Notes under the pieces: generated by a model
The model's input: only the letters and a program-made list of their open reading frames with translations
What the model was told of the DNA's origin: nothing
The model's database searches: none
NCBI GenBank assembly: GCA_030428355.1
Contig: JAUIBL010000018.1
Span: 1-64,000, forward strand
Direction: 5' to 3'
DNA from: Alphaproteobacteria bacterium
GTDB lineage: Bacteria; Pseudomonadota; Alphaproteobacteria; Rhodobacterales; Rhodobacteraceae
DNA length: 64,000 bases
In this document: piece after piece, positions 1 through 7,991 of the stretch
How the letters are laid out: every line of letters starts with the position of its first letter
Position numbering within the stretch: position 1 is the first letter of the stretch
Made by a program: the position numbers and the translations under genes

Positions 1-198
1 AATCGCAGCGACTCGACGCGATTGGGGTCCTACGGCGTGCAGGGCGACTACCGATGGACAAGATCCACCGTGGGCCAGGTGCCAGCCGCATCCGGCCTGA
101 GCATCCCGAATGGATGTGGCAGCTACTATTACCGTTCCGTCTTCGTCGACTGGCGTGATCACGCCGGGAACTATGGCTCTGAAGAAGTTCGCTACTGA
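1..198 (+). CDS. C-terminal fragment of an unidentified protein, truncated by the left window edge
   Basis: Frame 1 is open from base 1 to TGA at 196-198: NRSDSTRLGSYGVQGDYRWTRSTVGQVPAASGLSIPNGCGSYYYRSVFVDWRDHAGNYGSEEVRY. Not in the ORF track because its start lies outside the window. Confidence 0.45.
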   Translation, partial: NRSDSTRLGSYGVQGDYRWTRSTVGQVPAASGLSIPNGCGSYYYRSVFVDWRDHAGNYGSEEVRY

Positions 199-434
199 CA
201 AAATCTGCGCGCGGTTTTACCGCGCGCGTCCTGACAACCCCGCACGGAAGGCTGTGCAAAACCCCCGAAAAGGAGACGACGCCAGACCGTGAAGCCTGAC
301 GCCGTGCTAGAAAACTCCGTGAACAAGAGTTTCCTAGCGCACCGCTAAAACACCTGCAACCAGCAAAGTTGTTTTGCTGGCAAGAATGTTGTTGTCTCAC
401 GACATGGCGTCGGATCTCCAAGGAGACCTCGACC

Positions 435-1277
435 ATGGAACCTACGACCGGCCTGATCCTGCGACGGATCACGCAGACAAATCTCTCTGTTGCTGCGCAC
501 AAGCTTGCTACCCTCATCCTCGATGCCATCGCCTGGAAGGATGGCTACAACGGTTTGTCGCGCGGAACGGCAGCCTTCACCCTTTCTGCCCTAGCGGAGA
601 AGATGGGTGTCTCACGACAATATCTTTCGGTTCTTTTGAGCGAACTTGAGACGTCGGAGTTGCAGCTCGAGCGGGCGAAACCCAATGGCAAGTTCGCGCC
701 CTGGATCTTTCGGTTTTCCGCCTTCGACAAGGAGAGTGAAACCCATGATCTCGTGTCAGGTGAAGGCGACACATCACTATCTAGAGATAATAATAACAAA
801 ACTATCTTCTCAGGGCTGATCGATATCACCGCGAGTTCGAACGTTTTCCAGACCAGTTGGGCAGAGCTCATCAAAGCAGCGAAGGCCACGTTGCCTTGCT
901 GGAACATCGACACCCAGGTCATCTGGGATCGCTTCCTCGCCTTCAACCGGTCCCGAGGCAACGGAAAGGTGCCGGCCGGCTTCCTGCTTGGCTTCATGCG
1001 CCGATGGCGAAATTCGTCGGGGAATCCGCCTCGTCCCGAGGTGAAACCATCGCAGAAACGGGTAACAGACCCCAAAGAGCGCGAATTGCTGAGACAGATG
1101 CAAGCCGCCCCGACTGCGAACCGCCAGTTCCACGCGTCCGACCTGTGTCACTTGATTGGACACGCTGCCTACGAAGCGCGGGTACTCGATGTGATCCGCA
1201 GGTTTGGGTGCCAGAGGTTTTCAGCAACTTTGGCGGTGCACGGAAGAGCGGTGTTGGCAGGGGAAATATCCAGATGA
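435..1277 (+). CDS. Helix-turn-helix domain protein, function unknown
   Basis: ORF 369..1277; internal Met at 435 follows an AAGGAG-like RBS. HTH-like segment LSALAEKMGVSRQYLSVLLSELE. Confidence 0.6.
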   Translation: MEPTTGLILRRITQTNLSVAAHKLATLILDAIAWKDGYNGLSRGTAAFTLSALAEKMGVSRQYLSVLLSELETSELQLERAKPNGKFAPWIFRFSAFDKESETHDLVSGEGDTSLSRDNNNKTIFSGLIDITASSNVFQTSWAELIKAAKATLPCWNIDTQVIWDRFLAFNRSRGNGKVPAGFLLGFMRRWRNSSGNPPRPEVKPSQKRVTDPKERELLRQMQAAPTANRQFHASDLCHLIGHAAYEARVLDVIRRFGCQRFSATLAVHGRAVLAGEISR

Positions 1278-1589
1278 TCCGCTGGCGGCAGTGCGCGATT
1301 GTATCAGGGAGCGCTCTCTTCGCTTGAGGGACCCCTGGATGGGTAAATTCGGGCTCGGGCCAAAAGATGTGGTTGGGGCTGCGTAAAGAGCTTGCGGGTG
1401 GTTCGTGATACAGTTGCCACCGTCTAACGACATAAGACACGAGCGCCTTGCGCGTTTCGATCAGTACATGCGTCTTGTCGTCAAAGCCGTGCTCCAGCCG
1501 GACAGCTCCCGTTTGAATTCCAGATCCTTTCCAGCCCGCTTTGTCATCTAGCCAGCAAGAACAACGTAACGCTTGGCAATGCCGATCTA

Positions 1590-2474
1590 TCAACTCATGG
1601 CGTTGCGCATCCAATCGATGAACCGACCGAGGGTGCCTGATGGGGGTACACTTGAGGGCCAGACCAGATAGTATTTCTGTTTGGACGGAGTGAATTCCTT
1701 CCACGCCGGTACAAGACGGCCCTCGGCAAAATACTTTTCGGCAAGGTAATCCGGCAACAGAGCCAGCCCGGCGCCACAGGCCGCGGCTTCTGCCAGTCCC
1801 GCGAAGCTGTCGAAGAGCATGCCGCGAAGTCGCTCGGCCTCGCATCCCTGCTGTGCCAGCCAGGCCTCCCAAGCGCCGGGTCGGGTTTCCAGGTGCAGCA
1901 TGGGCAGGTTCAGGAAATTTTCGACCTTGCCACCAATCGCACGCACCATATCCGGAGTCCCGCACGGGATGATCTTTTCGTCGCGGATCGGCAGGTATTC
2001 CACGTTCGGCCAGTCCTGATCTCCAAAGTGGATGGCCGCATCGAACCGCTCCTGTTCGAAGCTGAAAGGCGCCGGGCGTGCACTCTGATTGATCAAGACC
2101 CCTTCATGCGCCCGGGTAAAACCGACGACAAGCGGCATCAAGCAGTGATTGGCAAAACTTGGCAGCACGGCGAGATTGATGCTCTTCTTCGACCCGCCGG
2201 CACGTAGCGTCAGGCTGGCCTGAGCGATTTCCTTGAGGCTTGTCCGGATCGTCCGGGCATAGGCCTTGCCCGCTTCGGTCAGTCCGATCCGCCTTTGCCC
2301 GCGTAGGAAAAGCGAGACTTCAAGCTGCCCTTCCAGCACCTTCAGCTGGCGGCTGACCGCCGAATGCGTCATTGACAGTTCTTCGGCGGCTGCGCTGGCG
2401 CTGCCCAGACGGTCGACGGCCTCGAGTGCCAGAAGCGAACTGGTGGACGGGAAGAAGCGGCGCGGCCCGATCAT
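1590..2474 (-). CDS. LysR-family transcriptional regulator (GcvA-like)
   Basis: N-terminal wHTH SLLALEAVDRLGSASAAAEELSMTHSAVSRQLKVLEGQL plus LysR substrate-binding domain; divergent from the lysine-type operon. Likely start MIGPRRFF at 2474. Confidence 0.9.
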   Translation of the reverse strand: MIGPRRFFPSTSSLLALEAVDRLGSASAAAEELSMTHSAVSRQLKVLEGQLEVSLFLRGQRRIGLTEAGKAYARTIRTSLKEIAQASLTLRAGGSKKSINLAVLPSFANHCLMPLVVGFTRAHEGVLINQSARPAPFSFEQERFDAAIHFGDQDWPNVEYLPIRDEKIIPCGTPDMVRAIGGKVENFLNLPMLHLETRPGAWEAWLAQQGCEAERLRGMLFDSFAGLAEAAACGAGLALLPDYLAEKYFAEGRLVPAWKEFTPSKQKYYLVWPSSVPPSGTLGRFIDWMRNAMS

Positions 2475-2573
2475 GTGACTTTTCCTCCAATGAGTTGTCC
2501 AAAGTATCACTTTTTTCCTGGACTGAACACTCATTAATATTCCAAAGTCGTCACTCATAGGTGTTTACTAGAG

Positions 2574-3740
2574 ATGGAATATCGGTTTTCGCGAGCCAGC
2601 CGGATCGGAGCCATCGAGATCTCCGAAATCGTGCGTCTGACGGAACAGGCCGCAACGCTCGTCGCTCAGGGTAAGGACGTTGTCGCGCTGACGACCGGCG
2701 AGCCGGATTTTCCGACCCCCGCGCATGTGATAGAAGCCGCCAATGCCGCTGCCACACGCGGTGAGACACGTTATCCGCCGACCCTGGGCACTGCCGGTCT
2801 GCGAGACGAAATCGCCCGTCGCAACAATGTCGAGCGCAAGAATGTCATCGTCTCGACCGGGGCGAAGCAGGTTCTGGCCAATGCCATGCTCGCCAGCCTG
2901 AACGATGGGGATGACGTTGTTATTCCCGCCCCCTACTGGACGAGTTATTCCGATATCGTCACCCTGGCCGGCGGGCGCCCTGTCGTTCTGCCCTGTTCCG
3001 CCGAAACCGGGTTCAAGCTCGGACCTGAAACACTTGCCCGTGCGCTGACACCAGCCTGTCGCTGGCTGATGCTGAACGCCCCATCGAACCCGACAGGCGC
3101 CACCTATTCGCGCGATGAGCTCGGCGCGCTGGCAAATGTCATTCGCGCCCATCCCAACCTGATGATTCTGGTCGACGAGATTTATGACGAACTGGCCTAT
3201 GCGCCCTTCGTGTCCTTCCGCGAAGCCGCCCCCGATCTGGTCAACCGTACGTTGCTGGTAAATGGCGTATCCAAGGCCTGGGCCATGACGGGCTGGCGGA
3301 TCGGCTGGGGTGTCGGACCGGACGAGATGATCGCGGCCATGGGCGCCGTGCAAGGCCAGGTCACTTCGGGCGCATCCTCGATCTCGCAGGCGGCGGCTCT
3401 GGCTGCATTAACCGGGGATCAGAGCATTCTGACCGATCGACGCGCCGAGATGCTGGCCCGCCGAGACCGGGTCGTGGCCGCTCTGAATGCTCTGCCAGGG
3501 ATCAGCTGCGCCAGACCCAACGGGGCGTTCTATGTCTTCCCCGACATCCGCGATGCCATCGCCGCGAAGGGTCTTGGCTCGGACGCAGAGTTCTGCGCGG
3601 CGCTTCTGGATGAGCAGGGTCTAGCGATCGTGCCGGGCCGGGCGTTTGGCCTGCCCGGACATGCGCGTCTGTCCTTTGCCTATGCAAACGACCAGCTGGA
3701 TGCGGGGCTGGAACGGCTGGGCCGTTTCCTGGCCGCCTGA
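2574..3740 (+). CDS. Class I/II PLP-dependent aminotransferase (candidate 2-aminoadipate aminotransferase)
   Basis: AspC-fold motifs GEPDFPTP, NAPSNPTGATYS, VDEIYDELAY, VNGVSKAWAMTGWRIGW. Substrate inferred only from operon context. Confidence 0.92.
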   Translation: MEYRFSRASRIGAIEISEIVRLTEQAATLVAQGKDVVALTTGEPDFPTPAHVIEAANAAATRGETRYPPTLGTAGLRDEIARRNNVERKNVIVSTGAKQVLANAMLASLNDGDDVVIPAPYWTSYSDIVTLAGGRPVVLPCSAETGFKLGPETLARALTPACRWLMLNAPSNPTGATYSRDELGALANVIRAHPNLMILVDEIYDELAYAPFVSFREAAPDLVNRTLLVNGVSKAWAMTGWRIGWGVGPDEMIAAMGAVQGQVTSGASSISQAAALAALTGDQSILTDRRAEMLARRDRVVAALNALPGISCARPNGAFYVFPDIRDAIAAKGLGSDAEFCAALLDEQGLAIVPGRAFGLPGHARLSFAYANDQLDAGLERLGRFLAA

Positions 3741-3784
3741 CACGATACGTATTTCGATTTCTTTCTAAACGATGGGACAACGCA

Positions 3785-5284
3785 ATGACGACAACTGACC
3801 TTCTCCAGAAACTCGGTTTCGAAAAAAGCGAAATCAGCGGCGGCACCCTCAGCGTTCGCTCCCCCATCGACGGGGCCGAGATTGCGCGCGTCGCCGAGAC
3901 GCACGTTGCCGAAATGCCTTCGGTGATCCGGCAATCACAGTCTGCCTTCGCCGAATGGCGGCAATTGCCCGCGCCGCGCCGGGGTGAGCTCGTGCGCCTG
4001 CTGGGCGAGGAACTGCGCGCGGCTAAAGACGACCTTGGTGCGCTGGTGACGCTTGAAGCGGGGAAAATCGTTTCGGAAGGTTTGGGCGAAGTGCAGGAGA
4101 TGATCGACATCTGCGACTTCGCGGTTGGTCTGTCGCGCCAGCTTTACGGGCTGACCATTGCGTCCGAAAGACCCGGCCATCGGATGATGGAAACCTGGCA
4201 GCCAATGGGGCCATGCGCCGTCATTTCCGCCTTCAATTTCCCCGTCGCCGTCTGGTCATGGAACACGGCGCTGGCGCTGGTCTGCGGTGACCCGGTGATC
4301 TGGAAACCGTCCGAAAAGACACCGCTTACGGCCATGGCCTGCATGAAGATCGCCGAACGTGCCCTGGAACGCTTCGGCGACGCGCCGGAAGGTCTGATGC
4401 AGCTGGTCATCGGCGGGGCCGACATCGGCGAGGCGCTGGTCGCGTCGAAGGACGTTCCGATCGTTTCTGCCACCGGTTCGACACGCATGGGCCGGATCGT
4501 GGGCCCGAAGGTGGCCGAACGCTTTGGCCGGTCGATCCTTGAGCTTGGCGGCAACAACGCGATGATCGTGGCCCCAAGCGCGGATCTCGACATGGCGGTG
4601 CGCGCCATCGTGTTCTCGGCCGTGGGAACCGCGGGCCAGCGCTGCACCTCGCTGCGCCGCCTGATCGTTCATCATTCGATCCGCGAAGAGCTGGTGTCGC
4701 GCCTGACGCGTGCTTATGCCAGCCTGCCCATCGGTGATCCGCGCCAGTCAAGAACGCTGATCGGCCCGCTGGTCGACCAAGCCAGCCGCGACCGGATGAT
4801 GGCGGCTCTGGAACAGGCGAAGGCCGAAGGCGGAACGGTGCATGGCGGCCGGCCCTTCGAAGACGGTGTGCCTCGGGGCGGAGCTTATGTGGCCCCCGCG
4901 CTCGTCGACATGCCCGGCCAGACAGCGGTGGTGAGAGAAGAAACCTTCGCGCCGATCCTCTACGTCATGGGTTATGACACGATCGAGGAGGCCATCGCGA
5001 TCCAGAACGGCGTACCGCAGGGCCTGTCGTCCTGCATCTTCACGCTGAACATGCGCGAGGCCGAGCTGTTCCTGTCGGCGGTCGGCAGCGATTGCGGCAT
5101 CGCCAATGTCAACATCGGCCCGTCGGGCGCCGAGATCGGCGGCGCCTTCGGAGGCGAAAAGGAAACGGGCGGCGGGCGCGAATCCGGCTCGGACGCCTGG
5201 AAAGGCTACATGCGCCGGCAGACCAACACGCTGAACTATTCGGCCGAGCTGCCGTTGGCGCAGGGGGTCAAGTTTGACGTCTGA
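3785..5284 (+). CDS. amaB: ALDH7-type aldehyde dehydrogenase, 2-aminoadipate 6-semialdehyde dehydrogenase (AmaB-like)
   Basis: ALDH motifs ISAFNFPVAVW, LELGGNNAMIV, GTAGQRCTSLRRL, GAFGGEKETGGGRESGSDAWKGYMRRQTNT, typical of antiquitin/AASADH. Confidence 0.88.
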   Translation: MTTTDLLQKLGFEKSEISGGTLSVRSPIDGAEIARVAETHVAEMPSVIRQSQSAFAEWRQLPAPRRGELVRLLGEELRAAKDDLGALVTLEAGKIVSEGLGEVQEMIDICDFAVGLSRQLYGLTIASERPGHRMMETWQPMGPCAVISAFNFPVAVWSWNTALALVCGDPVIWKPSEKTPLTAMACMKIAERALERFGDAPEGLMQLVIGGADIGEALVASKDVPIVSATGSTRMGRIVGPKVAERFGRSILELGGNNAMIVAPSADLDMAVRAIVFSAVGTAGQRCTSLRRLIVHHSIREELVSRLTRAYASLPIGDPRQSRTLIGPLVDQASRDRMMAALEQAKAEGGTVHGGRPFEDGVPRGGAYVAPALVDMPGQTAVVREETFAPILYVMGYDTIEEAIAIQNGVPQGLSSCIFTLNMREAELFLSAVGSDCGIANVNIGPSGAEIGGAFGGEKETGGGRESGSDAWKGYMRRQTNTLNYSAELPLAQGVKFDV

Positions 5285-6560
5285 GCCGACAACAAGCCTC
5301 TGGCGCGGCAGCAGCCGGGAACGGTTTGCGGCGCCAAAGCTGTCGGAAAACCTGACTGTCGATCTCGCGATAATCGGCGGCGGCTTTTCGGGCTGTTCGG
5401 CGGCGCTCGAGGCAGCGCGGTCAGGCGCGACGGTCTGCCTGCTGGAAGCCCGGACCATCGCGCATGGCGGGTCGGGGCGGAATGTCGGGCTGGTCAACGC
5501 CGGTCTGTGGCTGCCGCCAGACGAGATCGTGAAAACTCTGGGCGAACCGCAGGCCGCGCGACTGATCGATGTGCTGGGTGCCGCGCCGCAGCTGGTTTTC
5601 GACCTGATCGACCGGCACGGGATCGAGTGTGAGCCGGTGCGCAAGGGCACGCTTCACCTTGCTCACGCCGCGACGGGGCTCGAAGACCTGCGCGCGCGCT
5701 GCGCGCAGGGCAATCGGATCGGCGCTCCTATCCGCCTTCTGGATAGAGATGAAACCGAGGCGCGGACCGGGTCAAACCTGTTTCACGGGTCGCTTTTCGA
5801 CCCAAGGGCGGGCACGATCCAGCCACTCGCATATTGTGCGGGCCTTGCGCGGGCCGCAGATGCGGCGGGCGCGCGCATTTTCGAGAACAGTCCGGCCACA
5901 CAGCTGTATCGCGCAAACGACTACTGGACAATCGAGAGCGACGGTCATGAAATCAAGGCGCGCGCTCTGCTTGTGGCGACCAACGCCTATCACCTTCCGG
6001 TTACCGGCATCCCGGCACCCGCCTATACGCCCGTAAACTACTGCCAGTTCGCCACCGTCCCAATCCCCGACAGCCTGCGCGAGCGGATCCTGCCGGGTGG
6101 CGAAGGATGCTGGGACACTGCACTGGTGATGAGTTCCATCCGCATCGATCAGGCCGGGCGCATGATCGTCGGCGGCATCGGCGATGCGTCGGGTCCCATC
6201 GCGCCCGTACATCACGGCTGGGCGCGGCGGAAGCTGCGCGCGATTTTCCCTGAACTGGGCGACCTGCCTTTCGAGCACGTCTGGACAGGCCGCATAGCAA
6301 TGACCGGGGATCACATTCCCAAGATCGTGACCTTCGGCCCGGACGCCTGCTCGGTCTTCGGCTATTCGGGCCGCGGTATCGGACCCGGCACAACCTTCGG
6401 TGCCGCCGCCGCACGCGCGCTGCTAAGCGGCGACACGACGACCCTGCCGCTTTCGCCGCGACCTGCACACACCGAAACCTTCACCGGAATTAGGGGCGCA
6501 TATTTTGAGTTTGGCGCCTCGGCGACCCATCTGTTCGCGCACCGAATACCATCCTCGTAA
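5274..6560 (+). CDS. amaA: FAD-dependent amine oxidoreductase (DadA/DAO fold), candidate L-pipecolate oxidase (AmaA-like)
   Basis: Rossmann motif DLAIIGGGFSGCSAALEAARSGATVCLLEA; overlaps the upstream ALDH7 gene; ~428 aa; neighbour of AmaB-like, HglS and YdiJ. Confidence 0.75.
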   Translation: MTSEPTTSLWRGSSRERFAAPKLSENLTVDLAIIGGGFSGCSAALEAARSGATVCLLEARTIAHGGSGRNVGLVNAGLWLPPDEIVKTLGEPQAARLIDVLGAAPQLVFDLIDRHGIECEPVRKGTLHLAHAATGLEDLRARCAQGNRIGAPIRLLDRDETEARTGSNLFHGSLFDPRAGTIQPLAYCAGLARAADAAGARIFENSPATQLYRANDYWTIESDGHEIKARALLVATNAYHLPVTGIPAPAYTPVNYCQFATVPIPDSLRERILPGGEGCWDTALVMSSIRIDQAGRMIVGGIGDASGPIAPVHHGWARRKLRAIFPELGDLPFEHVWTGRIAMTGDHIPKIVTFGPDACSVFGYSGRGIGPGTTFGAAAARALLSGDTTTLPLSPRPAHTETFTGIRGAYFEFGASATHLFAHRIPSS

Positions 6561-6587
6561 ACCCTACAAACCCTATATGGAATTCCG

Positions 6588-7991
6588 ATGCCAAGCTTTA
6601 TGAATCCTGACGACATACGTTCGATATTTGCTTCCGCAATGTCGCGCATGTACCGGAAGGAAGTGCCTCTCTACGGCGACCTGATGGACCTTGTCCGTGA
6701 TGTCAACGCGGAGACTCTTTCTGGGAACGAGCCTCTTTCGAACCAACTGGCCAGCACGGGAGAACTCGGGCGCATCGACGACGAACGGCACGGCGCCATT
6801 CGCGTCGGGACGGCCGGCGAGCTGGCCGGTATTCGCCGTATGTTCGCGGTGATGGGAATGTTTCCGGTGGGTTATTATGATCTGTCGGTTGCGGGAATTC
6901 CGGTTCACTCGACAGCTTTCCGTCCGACGACGCAATCCGCGCTGGCACGCAATCCGTTCCGGGTTTTCACCTCGCTTCTCCGCCTCGATCTGCTGGAAGA
7001 TCGCGCCCTTGCAGAGCAATGCTCCAAGATCCTGTCGGGACGCAAGATCTTTACCGATGAAGCCCTTGCCCTGACCGCTCAGGCCGAAGCCGAGGGCGGC
7101 CTGACCGAACCCGACGCGCGGCATTTTGTGGCTGAAGCGCTTGAAACCTTCCGCTGGCATTCGAGCGCGACGATCGACCTAGACACCTACGTCCAGCTGC
7201 ACGACGCGCACCGGCTGATTGCAGACGTGGTCAGCTTCCGCAGCCCGCATATCAACCACCTGACCCCCCGTACACTGGACATCGACGCGGTGCAGAAAGG
7301 CATGCCGGATCGCGGGATTGCACCCAAGGCCGTGATCGAAGGCCCTCCGACGCGCAATGCGCCGATCCTGTTGCGGCAGACATCTTTCAAAGCGCTGGAA
7401 GAGACGGTCAGTTTCGTCAGCGACAGCGGTGCCGTAGAAGGTAATCACACGGCGCGGTTCGGTGAAATCGAGCAGCGCGGTGCCGCTCTCAAACCTGCGG
7501 GCCGTGTCCTTTACGATCAATGCCTCGCCGCGACACGCGCTGCCGTACGCATTGGCGCGCAGGGTGAGAACGCCGCAGATTACATGGCCGCATTGGTCGA
7601 AAATTTTCGCCACTTCCCGGATACATATGACGAAATGCGTCGTCAGGATCTGGCCTTTTTCCGGTACCGTCCAGTCGCAGCAGGTCCGATTGCAGACCGC
7701 TTCGACAGTGTGGACAGCCTGATCGTCGCCGGGCATCTTGCAGCGGATCCCCAGACCTACGAGGATTTTCTTCCGGTCTCGGCCGCGGGGATTTTTCAGT
7801 CAAACCTAGGTTCTGATGCGCAGAACACTTTCACGCAATCGGCTAACCAGGCCGCGTTCGAAGACGCGCTAGGCGTCAAGGTCGCCGACGAGATGATGCT
7901 GTATAAAGAAACCGAGGAAGAAAGCCTGCACCAAGCACTCAGTCACCTGGGGCAGACACACCTTCTGTCTGCTGCCGAACATGTTGGATGA
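6588..7991 (+). CDS. hglS: DUF1338 family 2-oxoadipate dioxygenase/decarboxylase (HglS/YdcJ-like)
   Basis: Conserved motifs VHSTAFRPT and HINHLTPRTLDID, ~467 aa, as in the HglS family; directly upstream of a YdiJ-type dehydrogenase. Confidence 0.87.
   Translation: MPSFMNPDDIRSIFASAMSRMYRKEVPLYGDLMDLVRDVNAETLSGNEPLSNQLASTGELGRIDDERHGAIRVGTAGELAGIRRMFAVMGMFPVGYYDLSVAGIPVHSTAFRPTTQSALARNPFRVFTSLLRLDLLEDRALAEQCSKILSGRKIFTDEALALTAQAEAEGGLTEPDARHFVAEALETFRWHSSATIDLDTYVQLHDAHRLIADVVSFRSPHINHLTPRTLDIDAVQKGMPDRGIAPKAVIEGPPTRNAPILLRQTSFKALEETVSFVSDSGAVEGNHTARFGEIEQRGAALKPAGRVLYDQCLAATRAAVRIGAQGENAADYMAALVENFRHFPDTYDEMRRQDLAFFRYRPVAAGPIADRFDSVDSLIVAGHLAADPQTYEDFLPVSAAGIFQSNLGSDAQNTFTQSANQAAFEDALGVKVADEMMLYKETEEESLHQALSHLGQTHLLSAAEHVG

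Noticed and set aside
369-1277. Plasmid replication initiator (RepC-like)
   Set aside because: Has an HTH and lies near the left edge, but it is shorter than typical RepC and no RepA/RepB, iterons or characteristic motifs were seen.
994-1965. 323-aa minus-strand ORF overlapping the HTH gene and LysR
   Set aside because: Overlaps two better supported genes in conflicting frames; only the central part (1278-1589) is noted as a possible remnant.
2491-2556. Two TCCAAAGT..TCACT repeats between LysR and the aminotransferase as a defined operator
   Set aside because: The copies are imperfect (different internal spacing) and not clearly palindromic; too weak to call as a feature.
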